Position numbers and translations under genes: made by a program. The notes under the pieces were generated by a model. That model was given only the letters and a program-made list of their open reading frames with translations, searched no databases and had not been told where the DNA came from. From positions 1-10,917 of the forward strand of contig CALDSN010000089.1 of assembly GCA_937924555.1 (NCBI GenBank): a DNA stretch of 10,917 bases, read 5' to 3'. The first letter of the stretch is position 1. The number at the start of each line of letters is the position of its first letter. This DNA is from an uncultured bacterium (GTDB lineage: Bacteria > Cloacimonadota > Cloacimonadia > Cloacimonadales > Cloacimonadaceae). Positions 1-7,116 of this stretch are shown piece by piece.

Positions 1-48
1 CGACCACCGAGATCTACACTCTTTCCCTACACGACGCTCTTCCGATCT
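1..48 (+). other. Illumina TruSeq universal (P5-side) adapter, not genomic
   Basis: These 48 bases match the 3' part of the TruSeq universal adapter and end in the typical GCTCTTCCGATCT. The first 10 bases of the adapter are missing. Genomic sequence starts at 49. The join falls inside an open reading frame (the HyfB-like gene), so the gene edge here is an artefact of the sequenced molecule and not a real end. Confidence 0.98.
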
Positions 49-1848
49 GCCTATACTGTCATCCAGATAGTCCTTCACTTCTTCGTGATAATCCACTTGG
101 TGAGGGAAGTAACCCTCCACCCTTTGCTTGTCGGCTTTCTTGTGCATAAAAGGTTTCAGAAAGTATGCCAAGGGGTTGATGTAGGCACTTCCGGTGTATT
201 GCATGCGATTATTCAACAGAGGATAAGCGCATGCCCAAGTCCCATGCCTGGAGATTGTACTTAAGTGGCTTTTCAGCCAATACATCACCCCAAAGATTAG
301 TAGCAGCAAACCCATTACTATACTAACCTTGAATAGATTTGCATACAGAGCCAGAATCACAGATGCATTAAGGCTAAAACTAACTCCCAATGGGGATATC
401 ACATTCAATCCCGAGGGAGCAAAGATGCCCAATAGCAGGCATAATCCAGCAAGGATTCCGGGGCTTAGCAGCATGGAGAAAGGGACTTCCTTTGCCTGTG
501 CTGCACGGCTGCTGCGTGGTTCTCCGCTGAAGACGATGTTAAAAACTTTGGTGAAGGCAATCAAAGCCAAGGCACTCACAAAGGCAAAAAGTGCACCACT
601 TATTACAACGGCAATAGTCAAGAAGGAGTTGGTTGCCGAAAAACCGCTGATTAGCCCCAGGAAAATACATAGTTCCGAGATAAAACCATTGAGGAGAGGA
701 AGCGCACTGATTGCTCCGGTGCCCAGCAGGAACAACAAAGCTGTGCGTGGCATGCGGTTGCCCAAACCACCGAGTTTATCTTGCTCTAAGTTGTGGCTTG
801 CTACCAACACATTGCCACTGAGGTAGAACAACAGTGGTTTGAACAAGGAGTGATTAAGCAGATGCAGCAGTGCACCTATCATACCCAAGGTGCTCATCAA
901 GCCGTTATCATAATAGCGTCCCAATAGCCAAAGGCTTAACCCTATGCCAATAATCCCGATGTTCTCAATAGAGGAATACGCTAAAGCTTTCTTGATATTA
1001 GTCTCTGCCAAGGCATGGATAACGCCATTGAAGGCGGTTAGCACCGAGATGCCAAGTAACAGATACAGCTCTGAAGGCTGCCATTCTGCTCTGCCAAGCA
1101 CCATGATGATGCCAAAGATGCCTGTTTTAATCATTAAGCCGGACATCATGCCGGACAGGTGCGCCGGAGCCACAGGATGTGCTTTGGGCAGCCAGGAATA
1201 GAAGGGAAAGAAGCCTGCCTTAAAAGCAAAGCCAATCAGCAACAGCCATTTTGCTGCGCCGTAGATAGTGCTGCTGCCGAAATTGTAGCTGCCACTTTGC
1301 CTATAAAGCATGGCAAAGCCCAGTAGTAACACCGCAGCCCCGATGTGCATCATCACAAAGTAATACAAGGCATTGTTGCGGGTTTGCTCGCTTTCCCTAT
1401 CCTGCAGGATGGCAAAGAAGGAGGCAAGGCTCATCAGCTCCCAAGCGAGCATGAACAGCAGGCTATGACGCAGGATAAGCACCAGTTGCATGCTAAGCAG
1501 CATCAGCCCGGTGAAAAAGAGGTGCGACCGGATCCCCATACCTGGGTGCTTCTTTAGGTAAAAGTGCCCATAGCCAAGCCCCAGTGCTGAGCCGAAAGCA
1601 AAAATACTCCCCATAAAAGCGGCAAAGGGATCTACCACAATATCAGCAGTGCCAAAGAAAGCTGGTAGAGTTAGGCTGAAAGCATAGGTGTCGCTTTGTA
1701 GCAGGATACCGCCATAGCTGATGAGAGTGCTGAAAGCACCAACTGCGAACCATATCAGGAATCTCAGCGAGGCACATTCATCGCTTGCCCTGTCCCAGAC
1801 CACCAGCAAAACTGCCAGAAGTTGCAAGATAAGCCCGTGGAAGATCAT
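49..1848 (-). CDS. HyfB/HycC-like proton-channel membrane subunit of an Ehr-type complex (3' end missing)
   Basis: This is an antiporter-like (NuoL/M/N superfamily) membrane subunit that would move H+ or Na+ in a respiratory-type complex. Exactly 600 codons lie in the window, open to the adapter join; the family usually runs about 600-670 residues, so a short C-terminal tail is missing. The protein is strongly hydrophobic with well over ten membrane segments. Conserved charged sites are visible: Glu137 in WELMS (TM5 glutamate), Lys210 before the FYSWLPKAHP stretch (215-225), and Lys337 in NHSLFKP. The late motif HGTWACAY (535-542) followed by NNRMQYTGSAY (546-556) is characteristic of HyfB/HycC and separates it from NuoL. 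The ATG at 1848 shares ATGA with the stop of the small-subunit gene upstream, and a GGGGAGG Shine-Dalgarno lies 5 bases before it, so the two genes are translationally coupled. Lineage-specific substrate and ion are unknown. Confidence 0.9.
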
Positions 1849-2597
1849 TTGTTCCTCCCCAACAGGCTCATGATTCCGTGGATAATGCTGAGGGGATGTG
1901 CAGGGCAACCGGGAATGTATAACACCGCGGGGGTGCTTTCCAGCCAGCCCCGGTCAATTGCGCCTGACTTTGCAAACATACCTCCGCTTATAGCGCAGGT
2001 TCCGCATAAAATCAAAGCTTTGGGTTCTGGAATCGCCTCCCAGGTCTCCTGTAGCGCACCAGCCATATTGGCGGAAACCGGTCCCGTTAGTATCAAGCCA
2101 TCAGCATGACGCGGAGAGGCGACCACCTCCAGTCCATAGCGTCCCATATCGAAATTCACATTGGAGGAAGCTCCAAGTTCCAGCTCACAGGCATTGCAGC
2201 CCGCAGCAGACACATTTCGCAAAGCAAAGGAACGGCGGAAAAGCTTCTGTAAATCCCTATTCACTTCCACCTGAGGCACAGAGCAAGTTGCACTTTGTGG
2301 CTGCCATTTAATCACCAGTCCTTCTCTGCTGCTGCTTGCCATACGGAAATCTGGCTTGAAAGTAAAGGTATCGGGGAACTTGCGGCTGCATTCACCACAG
2401 AAGCAGCACTTTCCCATGTCCAAGCTGTACTTGGTTATTGCTTGAGTGGGGCAAAGCTGCTCCGCTAAGGCAAAATCCTGCTCATCTGCCCGCAGGATAA
2501 CGGCAACTCCGGGAAAGGAGGGATTTATATTTGCTTTTAAGGGATTGGGTATTGCCTGATAACCATGCCCCAACCTGGCTTTTAAAAGCTCAAACAT
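1845..2597 (-). CDS. Ehr-complex small subunit: ferredoxin-like domain fused to NuoB/HycG/HyfI-like domain
   Basis: This is an electron-transfer subunit on the cytoplasmic side of the complex. Numbering here starts at the GTG at 2600. Residues about 30-80 are a degenerate two-cluster ferredoxin: Cys50 (LCPTQAI) and the CxxCxxC at Cys65, Cys68 and Cys71 remain, which is the set for a single [4Fe-4S] cluster, while the other cluster's cysteines are lost. Residues about 120-251 are the NuoB/HycG fold with GCNACELE (Cys135, Cys138), LCGTCAISGG (Cys199, Cys202) and PGCPAHP (Cys232), which supply the proximal [4Fe-4S] cluster. In E. coli Hyf these two domains are separate proteins (HyfH, HyfI). Start: ATG at 2597 is preferred over GTG at 2600 because GAGG (2605-2608) is 7 bases from the ATG but only 4 from the GTG. 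The gap from the large-subunit stop is 9 bases, and the gene overlaps the HyfB-like gene by 4. Family assignment is firm; partner electron carrier is not known. Confidence 0.9.
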   Translation of the reverse strand: MFELLKARLGHGYQAIPNPLKANINPSFPGVAVILRADEQDFALAEQLCPTQAITKYSLDMGKCCFCGECSRKFPDTFTFKPDFRMASSSREGLVIKWQPQSATCSVPQVEVNRDLQKLFRRSFALRNVSAAGCNACELELGASSNVNFDMGRYGLEVVASPRHADGLILTGPVSANMAGALQETWEAIPEPKALILCGTCAISGGMFAKSGAIDRGWLESTPAVLYIPGCPAHPLSIIHGIMSLLGRNK

Positions 2598-2606
2598 CAC
2601 TCTGCC

Positions 2607-4070
2607 TCATAAATCCGCTCCGCAATAGGAGAGATCAAAACTCTTGTTGCATAGCGGAAAATCGGAGATACCCTCTCCTCTTACTGCTAAAGCAAGGGCA
2701 AACCAGTTATGCAGCGAGGGGTCATAGATCTTATACAGTTCAGTGCTGCCATCATCTGCGCTTATCAGCACGTGCACAATTCTTCCTCGCCAGCCTTCTA
2801 CAATACTCACTGCCATCTTAGCTTTATTGGGTTGGGGTATGTCACCAGACTCTATGTCACTGTTATCGGGCAAAGTACTTAACAAATATCGGATTAGCTC
2901 CAGGGATTGATTTATCTCCCTATAGCGCACCATAGCCCTGGCATACACATCACCGCTTTGCTCTGTAACTGGCTCGAAGCTCTCCGCTTCTTTGATGGGG
3001 AAGTCTTTGCGGGCATCCACCTCATAGGAACAAGCCTTGGCGGTTATCCCGCTCATGTTAAGTTCTTGTGCTGCTTGCAGGCTTATACTGCCTGTGCTGT
3101 CGAAGCGGTTCAGCACCCCGGAATCTCCAAACAGGGCTTTGCTGGATCTATTGAACTGAGCTTCAAATGTATCTAAAGTATCTCGTAACACTTTGTTTTG
3201 TTGCGCAGATATGCCGTAATTCACCCCACCCGGGCGCAGCCAACGCTTGCCGAACCTGCTACCGCAAATTGCCAAGGAGGAGTTTATCACCGTTGTCCTG
3301 AGGGCGGCAAAGAAGTTCAACCCGGAGAGGTAGGCAATATCGCCCGAAAGAGCGGATAGATCGGCTAAGTGCATAGCAATTCGTTCCAACTCCAAGGCAA
3401 CAAGGCGGATGCTTTGCACAGATTGCTTTGGTTGCACTCCGCAGAGTGCTTCCACCGCCAAGCAATAAGCCAAACCATGTCCAATGGCGGTATCCCCGGC
3501 GATCATTTCCGCCAAAGGCATCTTTGTGCGGATATCTCCCTTTTGCATCAGCTTACAGATTCCCCGGTGCTGGTAACCTAGCTGAATCTCCAGATGTTCA
3601 ATACTCTCTCCATGGCAGATGAAGCGGAAGTGCCCCGGTTCAATAACTCCTGCATGCACAGGGCCAACCCCAACTTCGTGAAGCACTTGGGATTTACTGT
3701 TAAAAAAAGGATAATCCTTCATTTTCACCTTGCTATCGGGAGGGAAGCGCAATGGTTTAAGCCAAGGGTGTGCTTCGGGCAAGATACCCCACTCTTCAAA
3801 AAGTTCTCGTTCAAAGATGTGAAAAGCCGGGAAATCAGTACTTAAAGCGGGGTAGGCACCTTTTTTCGGGAAGCCGGTGCACAAGAACTCCATTTCCTTG
3901 TTGTTCTTTGCCATCCCACAGTGTAATATAGACTTTGCTGAGCCAAAATAGTAAAGTGGGATATAACCAAGGGCACAAAGCTGCCTTATGCGGGTAAAAA
4001 AGCCGGCATTATCAATAAGCTTCGGTAAATCAGTAACATAGGGATTATGGGGGCTGCTTGTGTTATCCAT
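2607..4070 (-). CDS. Ehr-type large subunit (HycE/HyfG/NuoCD-like) lacking all NiFe ligands
   Basis: Residues about 20-115 resemble the NuoC-like 30-kDa domain, ending in FERELFEEWGILPEAHPW. Residues about 135-487 are the NuoD/hydrogenase large-subunit fold (GPVHAGVIEPGHFRF at 137-151; QLGYQHRGI at 163-171). In NiFe hydrogenases the metal is held by two CxxC pairs. Here the first pair position reads EMIAGDTA (Ala191 and Thr194 where cysteines belong), and the C-terminal pair reads DPSLHNW (Ser452 and Asn455). All four ligands are gone, so H2 activation is not expected. The C-terminal FPLCNKSFDLSYCGADL is typical, as I recall, of Ehr-type proteins. The family is usually annotated as NADH dehydrogenase or hydrogenase-4 subunit, which misleads here. 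The length of 487 fits a complete NuoCD-like fusion. No Shine-Dalgarno precedes the ATG, and a promoter-like element sits almost on top of it. It is the first gene of the minus-strand block. Confidence 0.9.
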   Translation of the reverse strand: MDNTSSPHNPYVTDLPKLIDNAGFFTRIRQLCALGYIPLYYFGSAKSILHCGMAKNNKEMEFLCTGFPKKGAYPALSTDFPAFHIFERELFEEWGILPEAHPWLKPLRFPPDSKVKMKDYPFFNSKSQVLHEVGVGPVHAGVIEPGHFRFICHGESIEHLEIQLGYQHRGICKLMQKGDIRTKMPLAEMIAGDTAIGHGLAYCLAVEALCGVQPKQSVQSIRLVALELERIAMHLADLSALSGDIAYLSGLNFFAALRTTVINSSLAICGSRFGKRWLRPGGVNYGISAQQNKVLRDTLDTFEAQFNRSSKALFGDSGVLNRFDSTGSISLQAAQELNMSGITAKACSYEVDARKDFPIKEAESFEPVTEQSGDVYARAMVRYREINQSLELIRYLLSTLPDNSDIESGDIPQPNKAKMAVSIVEGWRGRIVHVLISADDGSTELYKIYDPSLHNWFALALAVRGEGISDFPLCNKSFDLSYCGADL

Positions 4071-4078
4071 GTGGGCAA

Positions 4079-4106
4079 GCTATAACATCATGCCTCATAG
4101 CGTCAA
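4079..4106 (-). promoter_or_regulatory. Putative sigma-70-type promoter for the Ehr-type genes
   Basis: On the minus strand TTGACG (4106-4101) is followed by TTATAG (4085-4080, 15-base spacer) or TATAGC (4084-4079, 16-base spacer). Transcription would begin around 4072, only a couple of bases before the ATG at 4070, and no Shine-Dalgarno is present. If the promoter is real, the transcript is nearly leaderless. The match is moderate and the spacer is short. Confidence 0.4.
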
Positions 4107-4192
4107 GGAAAATATCCCCAGGGGAGCATACTGCTTCGCTATCGAGCGCCAATAACTTATTGCCGATACACCCCATTGCAGTTAGCCACGCT

Positions 4193-4222
4193 TGCTATAA
4201 GACTACAATTGCTTAAATTGTA
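4193..4222 (+). promoter_or_regulatory. Putative extended -10 promoter with 19-bp palindromic operator for the lipid/peroxidase operon
   Basis: TGCTATAAG at 4193-4201 is an extended -10 (TGn then TATAAG) with no clear -35. Directly after it, 4204-4222 reads TACAATTGCTTAAATTGTA, a perfect 7-5-7 inverted repeat placed about where transcription would start. That is a good place for a repressor. It is AT-rich and loosely like Fur/PerR-type boxes, which would suit a peroxidase operon, but the repeat geometry is not a classical PerR box, so the regulator is unknown. Confidence 0.45.
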
Positions 4223-4240
4223 AGTAACGAATAACTAAAA

Positions 4241-4246
4241 AAGGAG
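4241..4246 (+). promoter_or_regulatory. Shine-Dalgarno of the peroxidase gene
   Basis: AAGGAG lies 2 bases before the ATG at 4249 and 5 bases before the adjacent ATG at 4252. The spacing favours the second ATG, giving a 188-residue protein instead of 189. Confidence 0.75.
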
Positions 4247-4251
4247 ATATG

Positions 4252-4818
4252 ATGGCAAAGGTTAATATGCTACCCTTACTGCTCACCATCCTATTTCTGG
4301 CGTGCATGGGAGGATACAGGATGCTTGAAGCAAAAAACATATATGAGATAAGCGTAACAAAGATAGACGGCAGCGAACAAAAGCTGGATGCCTATCGCGG
4401 TAAAGTGATAATGATTGTTAACACAGCCAGCAAGTGCGGGTTCACCAAACAATATGACGACTTGCAAGCTTTGTATGACACCTATGGCAAGGATGGCTTG
4501 GTAATCCTAGGTTTTCCCGCTAATAATTTCATGAATCAGGAACCAGGCTCCAACGAGGAGATAAGCAACTTCTGCCGTTTGAACTATGGAGTAAGTTTCC
4601 CCATGTTCGCCAAGATATCCGTGCGGGGAAAGGACATTCACCCATTATTCAGATACCTCACAGACAAGGCAACTAATCCAAAACATGCGGGCAAGATAAG
4701 CTGGAACTTCAACAAGTTCCTGATTGGCAAGAACGGTGAGATTCTAGATAGATTTGCCTCCACCACCAATCCCCGTGATAAAGATGTGATTGCTGCCATA
4801 GAGAAGGCACTGAAATGA
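4252..4818 (+). CDS. Exported glutathione peroxidase-like thiol peroxidase
   Basis: It reduces hydroperoxides, probably including lipid hydroperoxides, at the cell envelope. Numbering counts from the ATG at 4249. The peroxidatic cysteine is Cys63 in NTASKCGFT. Cys109 in EEISNFCRLNYGV sits where the resolving cysteine of thioredoxin-dependent 2-Cys members is found, so thioredoxin-like proteins are a more likely reductant than glutathione. The WNF motif (Trp152, Asn153) keeps two of the catalytic tetrad. The glutamine of the usual GFPCNQF motif is Asn93 here (GFPANNF, 88-94), and the middle cysteine is Ala91; I believe this variant occurs in other bacterial members. The N terminus has a hydrophobic stretch (8-18) after a lysine, then LFLAC, a weak lipobox at Cys19, or possible signal peptidase I cleavage after Ala28 (LEA). 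It is therefore exported or a lipoprotein. It heads the operon and overlaps the lipocalin gene by four bases (ATGA). Confidence 0.9.
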   Translation: MAKVNMLPLLLTILFLACMGGYRMLEAKNIYEISVTKIDGSEQKLDAYRGKVIMIVNTASKCGFTKQYDDLQALYDTYGKDGLVILGFPANNFMNQEPGSNEEISNFCRLNYGVSFPMFAKISVRGKDIHPLFRYLTDKATNPKHAGKISWNFNKFLIGKNGEILDRFASTTNPRDKDVIAAIEKALK

Positions 4819-5327
4819 GAATGATAGTATTACTGACTTTGGTTGCCATATCCCTTCTGGGTTGCAGTAAAGATTACCGCACGGTAGCCAAGGTGGATAT
4901 ACCTCGCTATATGGGAGATTGGTATGTAATTGCCATATTACCAAACTTCATCGAGAAGCACGCTGTGAACGGCATTGAAAGCTATCGTCTGCAAGAGGAT
5001 GGCAGAATTGGTGTTACCTACACATACTATAAGAACAGCCCTACAGGTAAGCGGAAGGTAATGTATCCCACAGGTAAGGTGCATAATACGGTCACCAATG
5101 CCGAATGGCGGATGCAGCTCTTCAAACCCTTTTGGGCTAAGTATCTCATCATATATCTTGATGATGATTATCAGCATACGGCTGTGGGAGTGCCAAACCG
5201 CAAGTATGTGTGGATCATGAGCCGCAGCCCTCAAATGCCGGAGGATGAGTATCAGCGCATTTTGCGGGATCTGGCAGCTCAGGGTTACAACACCAAGCGA
5301 ATCGTGAAAATGCCCCAAATATGGTAA
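4815..5327 (+). CDS. blc: Blc-type bacterial lipocalin, outer-membrane lipoprotein
   Basis: Bacterial lipocalins are small beta-barrels that bind fatty acids or lysophospholipids. This 170-residue protein matches the family length. It has a lipoprotein signal with lipobox LLGC (Cys17), and the residue after Cys is Ser, not Asp, which by the E. coli rule sends it to the outer membrane. The first lipocalin signature is at 31-43 (RYMGDWYVIAILP, containing GxW at Gly34-Trp36), and the late signature is YVWIMSRSP at 131-139. The start at 4815 is supported by AAGG (4804-4807) with a 7-base spacer and by the ATGA overlap with the peroxidase stop, which implies coupled translation. A second ATG two codons on is less well spaced. 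The next gene begins one base after the stop. Placement between a peroxidase and a probable fatty acid kinase suggests it carries lipid, which is an inference. Confidence 0.92.
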   Translation: MRMIVLLTLVAISLLGCSKDYRTVAKVDIPRYMGDWYVIAILPNFIEKHAVNGIESYRLQEDGRIGVTYTYYKNSPTGKRKVMYPTGKVHNTVTNAEWRMQLFKPFWAKYLIIYLDDDYQHTAVGVPNRKYVWIMSRSPQMPEDEYQRILRDLAAQGYNTKRIVKMPQIW

Positions 5328-5328
5328 G

Positions 5329-7116
5329 ATGATTAAGATAGCATATCTGGATGCCAAGAGGTTCTATCGGGGGATAATCGCCGGAGGGATGGAGGTTATT
5401 CGCCACCAAGCTTACCTGAACAAGATTAATGTGTTCCCCGTGGCAGATGCCGATACCGGGATTAACCTTGCGGGGACGATGCAGGCTATCAAAGAAGGCA
5501 GCAGACCGGGAAGGACATTAAAGGAGACCCTTGGTTCCGTGGCAGAATCTGCTTTAATGGGTGCCAGGGGGAACTCCGGCATCATCTTTGCCCAATATCT
5601 GCACGGTTTAAGTGTGGAGCTGCCGGAGCAAGGCATGCTTACCGCCAAACACTTTGCAGAAAGCGCTCAAAGGGCGGTTAAGCTTCTTTATAAATCCATC
5701 ATGAATCCTGTGGAAGGAACCATGCTGACCGTGATTAGGGAATGGGCAGATAGTCTTGGTACCCCAAGCGAAAAGTCAGCAGATTTCCTACACCTACTCA
5801 CCCATTCCCTGGGAGAGGCAAAGCGTTCACTGGAAGCAACTCCATCTAAGTTGAAAGCTCTTGCCGAAGCAGGAGTTGTGGATGCGGGGGCAAGCGGTTT
5901 TGTGTACTTCCTGGAAGGGGTGGTAAACTATATTCACAAAGGCTCTCTCCGCGATTTGGGCGGTACTAATCACCCGGAGCAAACTATACCGCAAACTCTG
6001 GTTCACAGCACAGCCCCCGGTGAATACCGTTACTGCTTCGAGCTTATCTTGCAGGATTGCAGCTTGGAAATGGATAACCTACGAGAGAAGCTTGCTCCTT
6101 GGGGCGATTCCATCATCTTGGCAGGCTCACAAAGCAAGCTGCATGTGCACATTCACTGCAATAAACCCGATATTGTTTACCAGAGCATGCAGCTTGCCGG
6201 CAGAGTAAAGTCTGTTAAGGTGGATGATATGCTCCGCCAGTATCAGGTAAGCAATACCGAACACTCCTCCATCGGGATTATCAGCGACTCTGCCTGCGAC
6301 CTTCCGGCAGAACTGCTGGACAAATACCGGATCGGCAGAATTCCCTTTGGCATCAGTTTTGGAGAGCAGCAGTTCCTGGACGGAATAACAATAACTCCGG
6401 ATGCTTTCTACCGCAAGCTCCTCAAGGATGCCAAGCATCCCCTTAGTTCGCAACCCAGACCCAAGCAAGTTGGCGACCTGCTGGATTTCTACTCCAAGCA
6501 TCACGACCATTGCTTTGGCATCTTCATATCGGAGCACTTGAGCGGGGTGTACAGCACAGCTTTGTCGCTTGCTGCCAATTTTCCAGTGGGTAAACTTAGC
6601 ATCGTAAATAGCAGACAACTTTCCGTTTCCCAGGGCTTGGTTACTCTGCGCTTTGCCCGTGCTGTAGAGGCGGGGCTGAGCCGGGAGGAGATTGCTGCGC
6701 AAAGCGAAGCTTGGATTGCGAACACCAAAATCTATACGGATATCAATACCCTCAGATACATGGTGCGCGGGGGCAGAGTGAAGCCTCTTACGGGGATGCT
6801 GGCTGCTTTGCTAAACCTGAAGCCCATCGTGTCTTTGGATGCCTCCGGTAAAGCTAAAGCCATGGGTAAAAGCTTTTCCCGACGCAGCAACATGAAGAAG
6901 ATAGTGCAGCTTATTCGCAGTGAGATGGCAGATAAACAGGTGTGGGAATATGCGATAGTGCATGCCATGGCACCGGATAGAGCCACTCGCTATGCGGAGT
7001 TGCTTACTCAATTGATTGGCAAAAAGCCCGCATACATCATGCCTTTGGCACCCGTGGTGGGGGTGCATAACGGTATTGGTGCTGTGGGTATAGGAGTATC
7101 TTACAATGAACTATGA
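5329..7116 (+). CDS. DAK2-DegV fusion: probable one-chain fatty acid kinase (FakA-like kinase plus FakB-like acyl-binding domain)
   Basis: In Gram-positive bacteria FakA phosphorylates a fatty acid held by the separate DegV protein FakB, making acyl-phosphate for phospholipid synthesis. This 595-residue protein appears to join both. Residues 1-210 are a DAK2/DhaL kinase domain: VFPVADADTG (35-44, metal-binding Asp40 and Asp42), ALMGARGNSG (75-84) and GVVDAGASGF (182-191). Residues about 228-305 match the FakA/YloV middle domain; Cys236 and His272/274/276 lie where I recall a Cys/His zinc site in S. aureus FakA. Residues 315-595 are a full DegV fold: ISDSACDLP (318-326), SSQP (373-376), LSG (404-406, Ser405), YMVRGGRV (477-484) and GVHNGIGAVG (578-587, His580), matching the FakB lipid-head-binding positions. 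No signal peptide is present, so it is cytoplasmic. It starts one base after the lipocalin stop and its end overlaps the next gene by 11 bases. Ligand preference is unproven. Confidence 0.88.
   Translation: MIKIAYLDAKRFYRGIIAGGMEVIRHQAYLNKINVFPVADADTGINLAGTMQAIKEGSRPGRTLKETLGSVAESALMGARGNSGIIFAQYLHGLSVELPEQGMLTAKHFAESAQRAVKLLYKSIMNPVEGTMLTVIREWADSLGTPSEKSADFLHLLTHSLGEAKRSLEATPSKLKALAEAGVVDAGASGFVYFLEGVVNYIHKGSLRDLGGTNHPEQTIPQTLVHSTAPGEYRYCFELILQDCSLEMDNLREKLAPWGDSIILAGSQSKLHVHIHCNKPDIVYQSMQLAGRVKSVKVDDMLRQYQVSNTEHSSIGIISDSACDLPAELLDKYRIGRIPFGISFGEQQFLDGITITPDAFYRKLLKDAKHPLSSQPRPKQVGDLLDFYSKHHDHCFGIFISEHLSGVYSTALSLAANFPVGKLSIVNSRQLSVSQGLVTLRFARAVEAGLSREEIAAQSEAWIANTKIYTDINTLRYMVRGGRVKPLTGMLAALLNLKPIVSLDASGKAKAMGKSFSRRSNMKKIVQLIRSEMADKQVWEYAIVHAMAPDRATRYAELLTQLIGKKPAYIMPLAPVVGVHNGIGAVGIGVSYNEL

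Noticed and set aside
329..1557. Plus-strand open frames of 70-165 codons across the left block
   Set aside because: They are antisense shadows of the HyfB-like gene, which is unbroken over 600 codons with clear family motifs.
49..1848. Calling the membrane subunit NuoL of complex I
   Set aside because: The TWACAY and RMQYTGSAY motifs near the C terminus and its neighbours point to the HyfB/HycC branch.
1845..4070. Calling the left block a hydrogen-evolving NiFe hydrogenase (Hyf/Hyc)
   Set aside because: None of the four nickel-iron ligands is present in the large subunit.
4120..4135. A sigma-54-like GG-N10-GC match upstream of the peroxidase operon
   Set aside because: Only about 7 of 12 defined positions match and it lacks TGGC and TTGC; the extended -10 closer to the gene is a better promoter.
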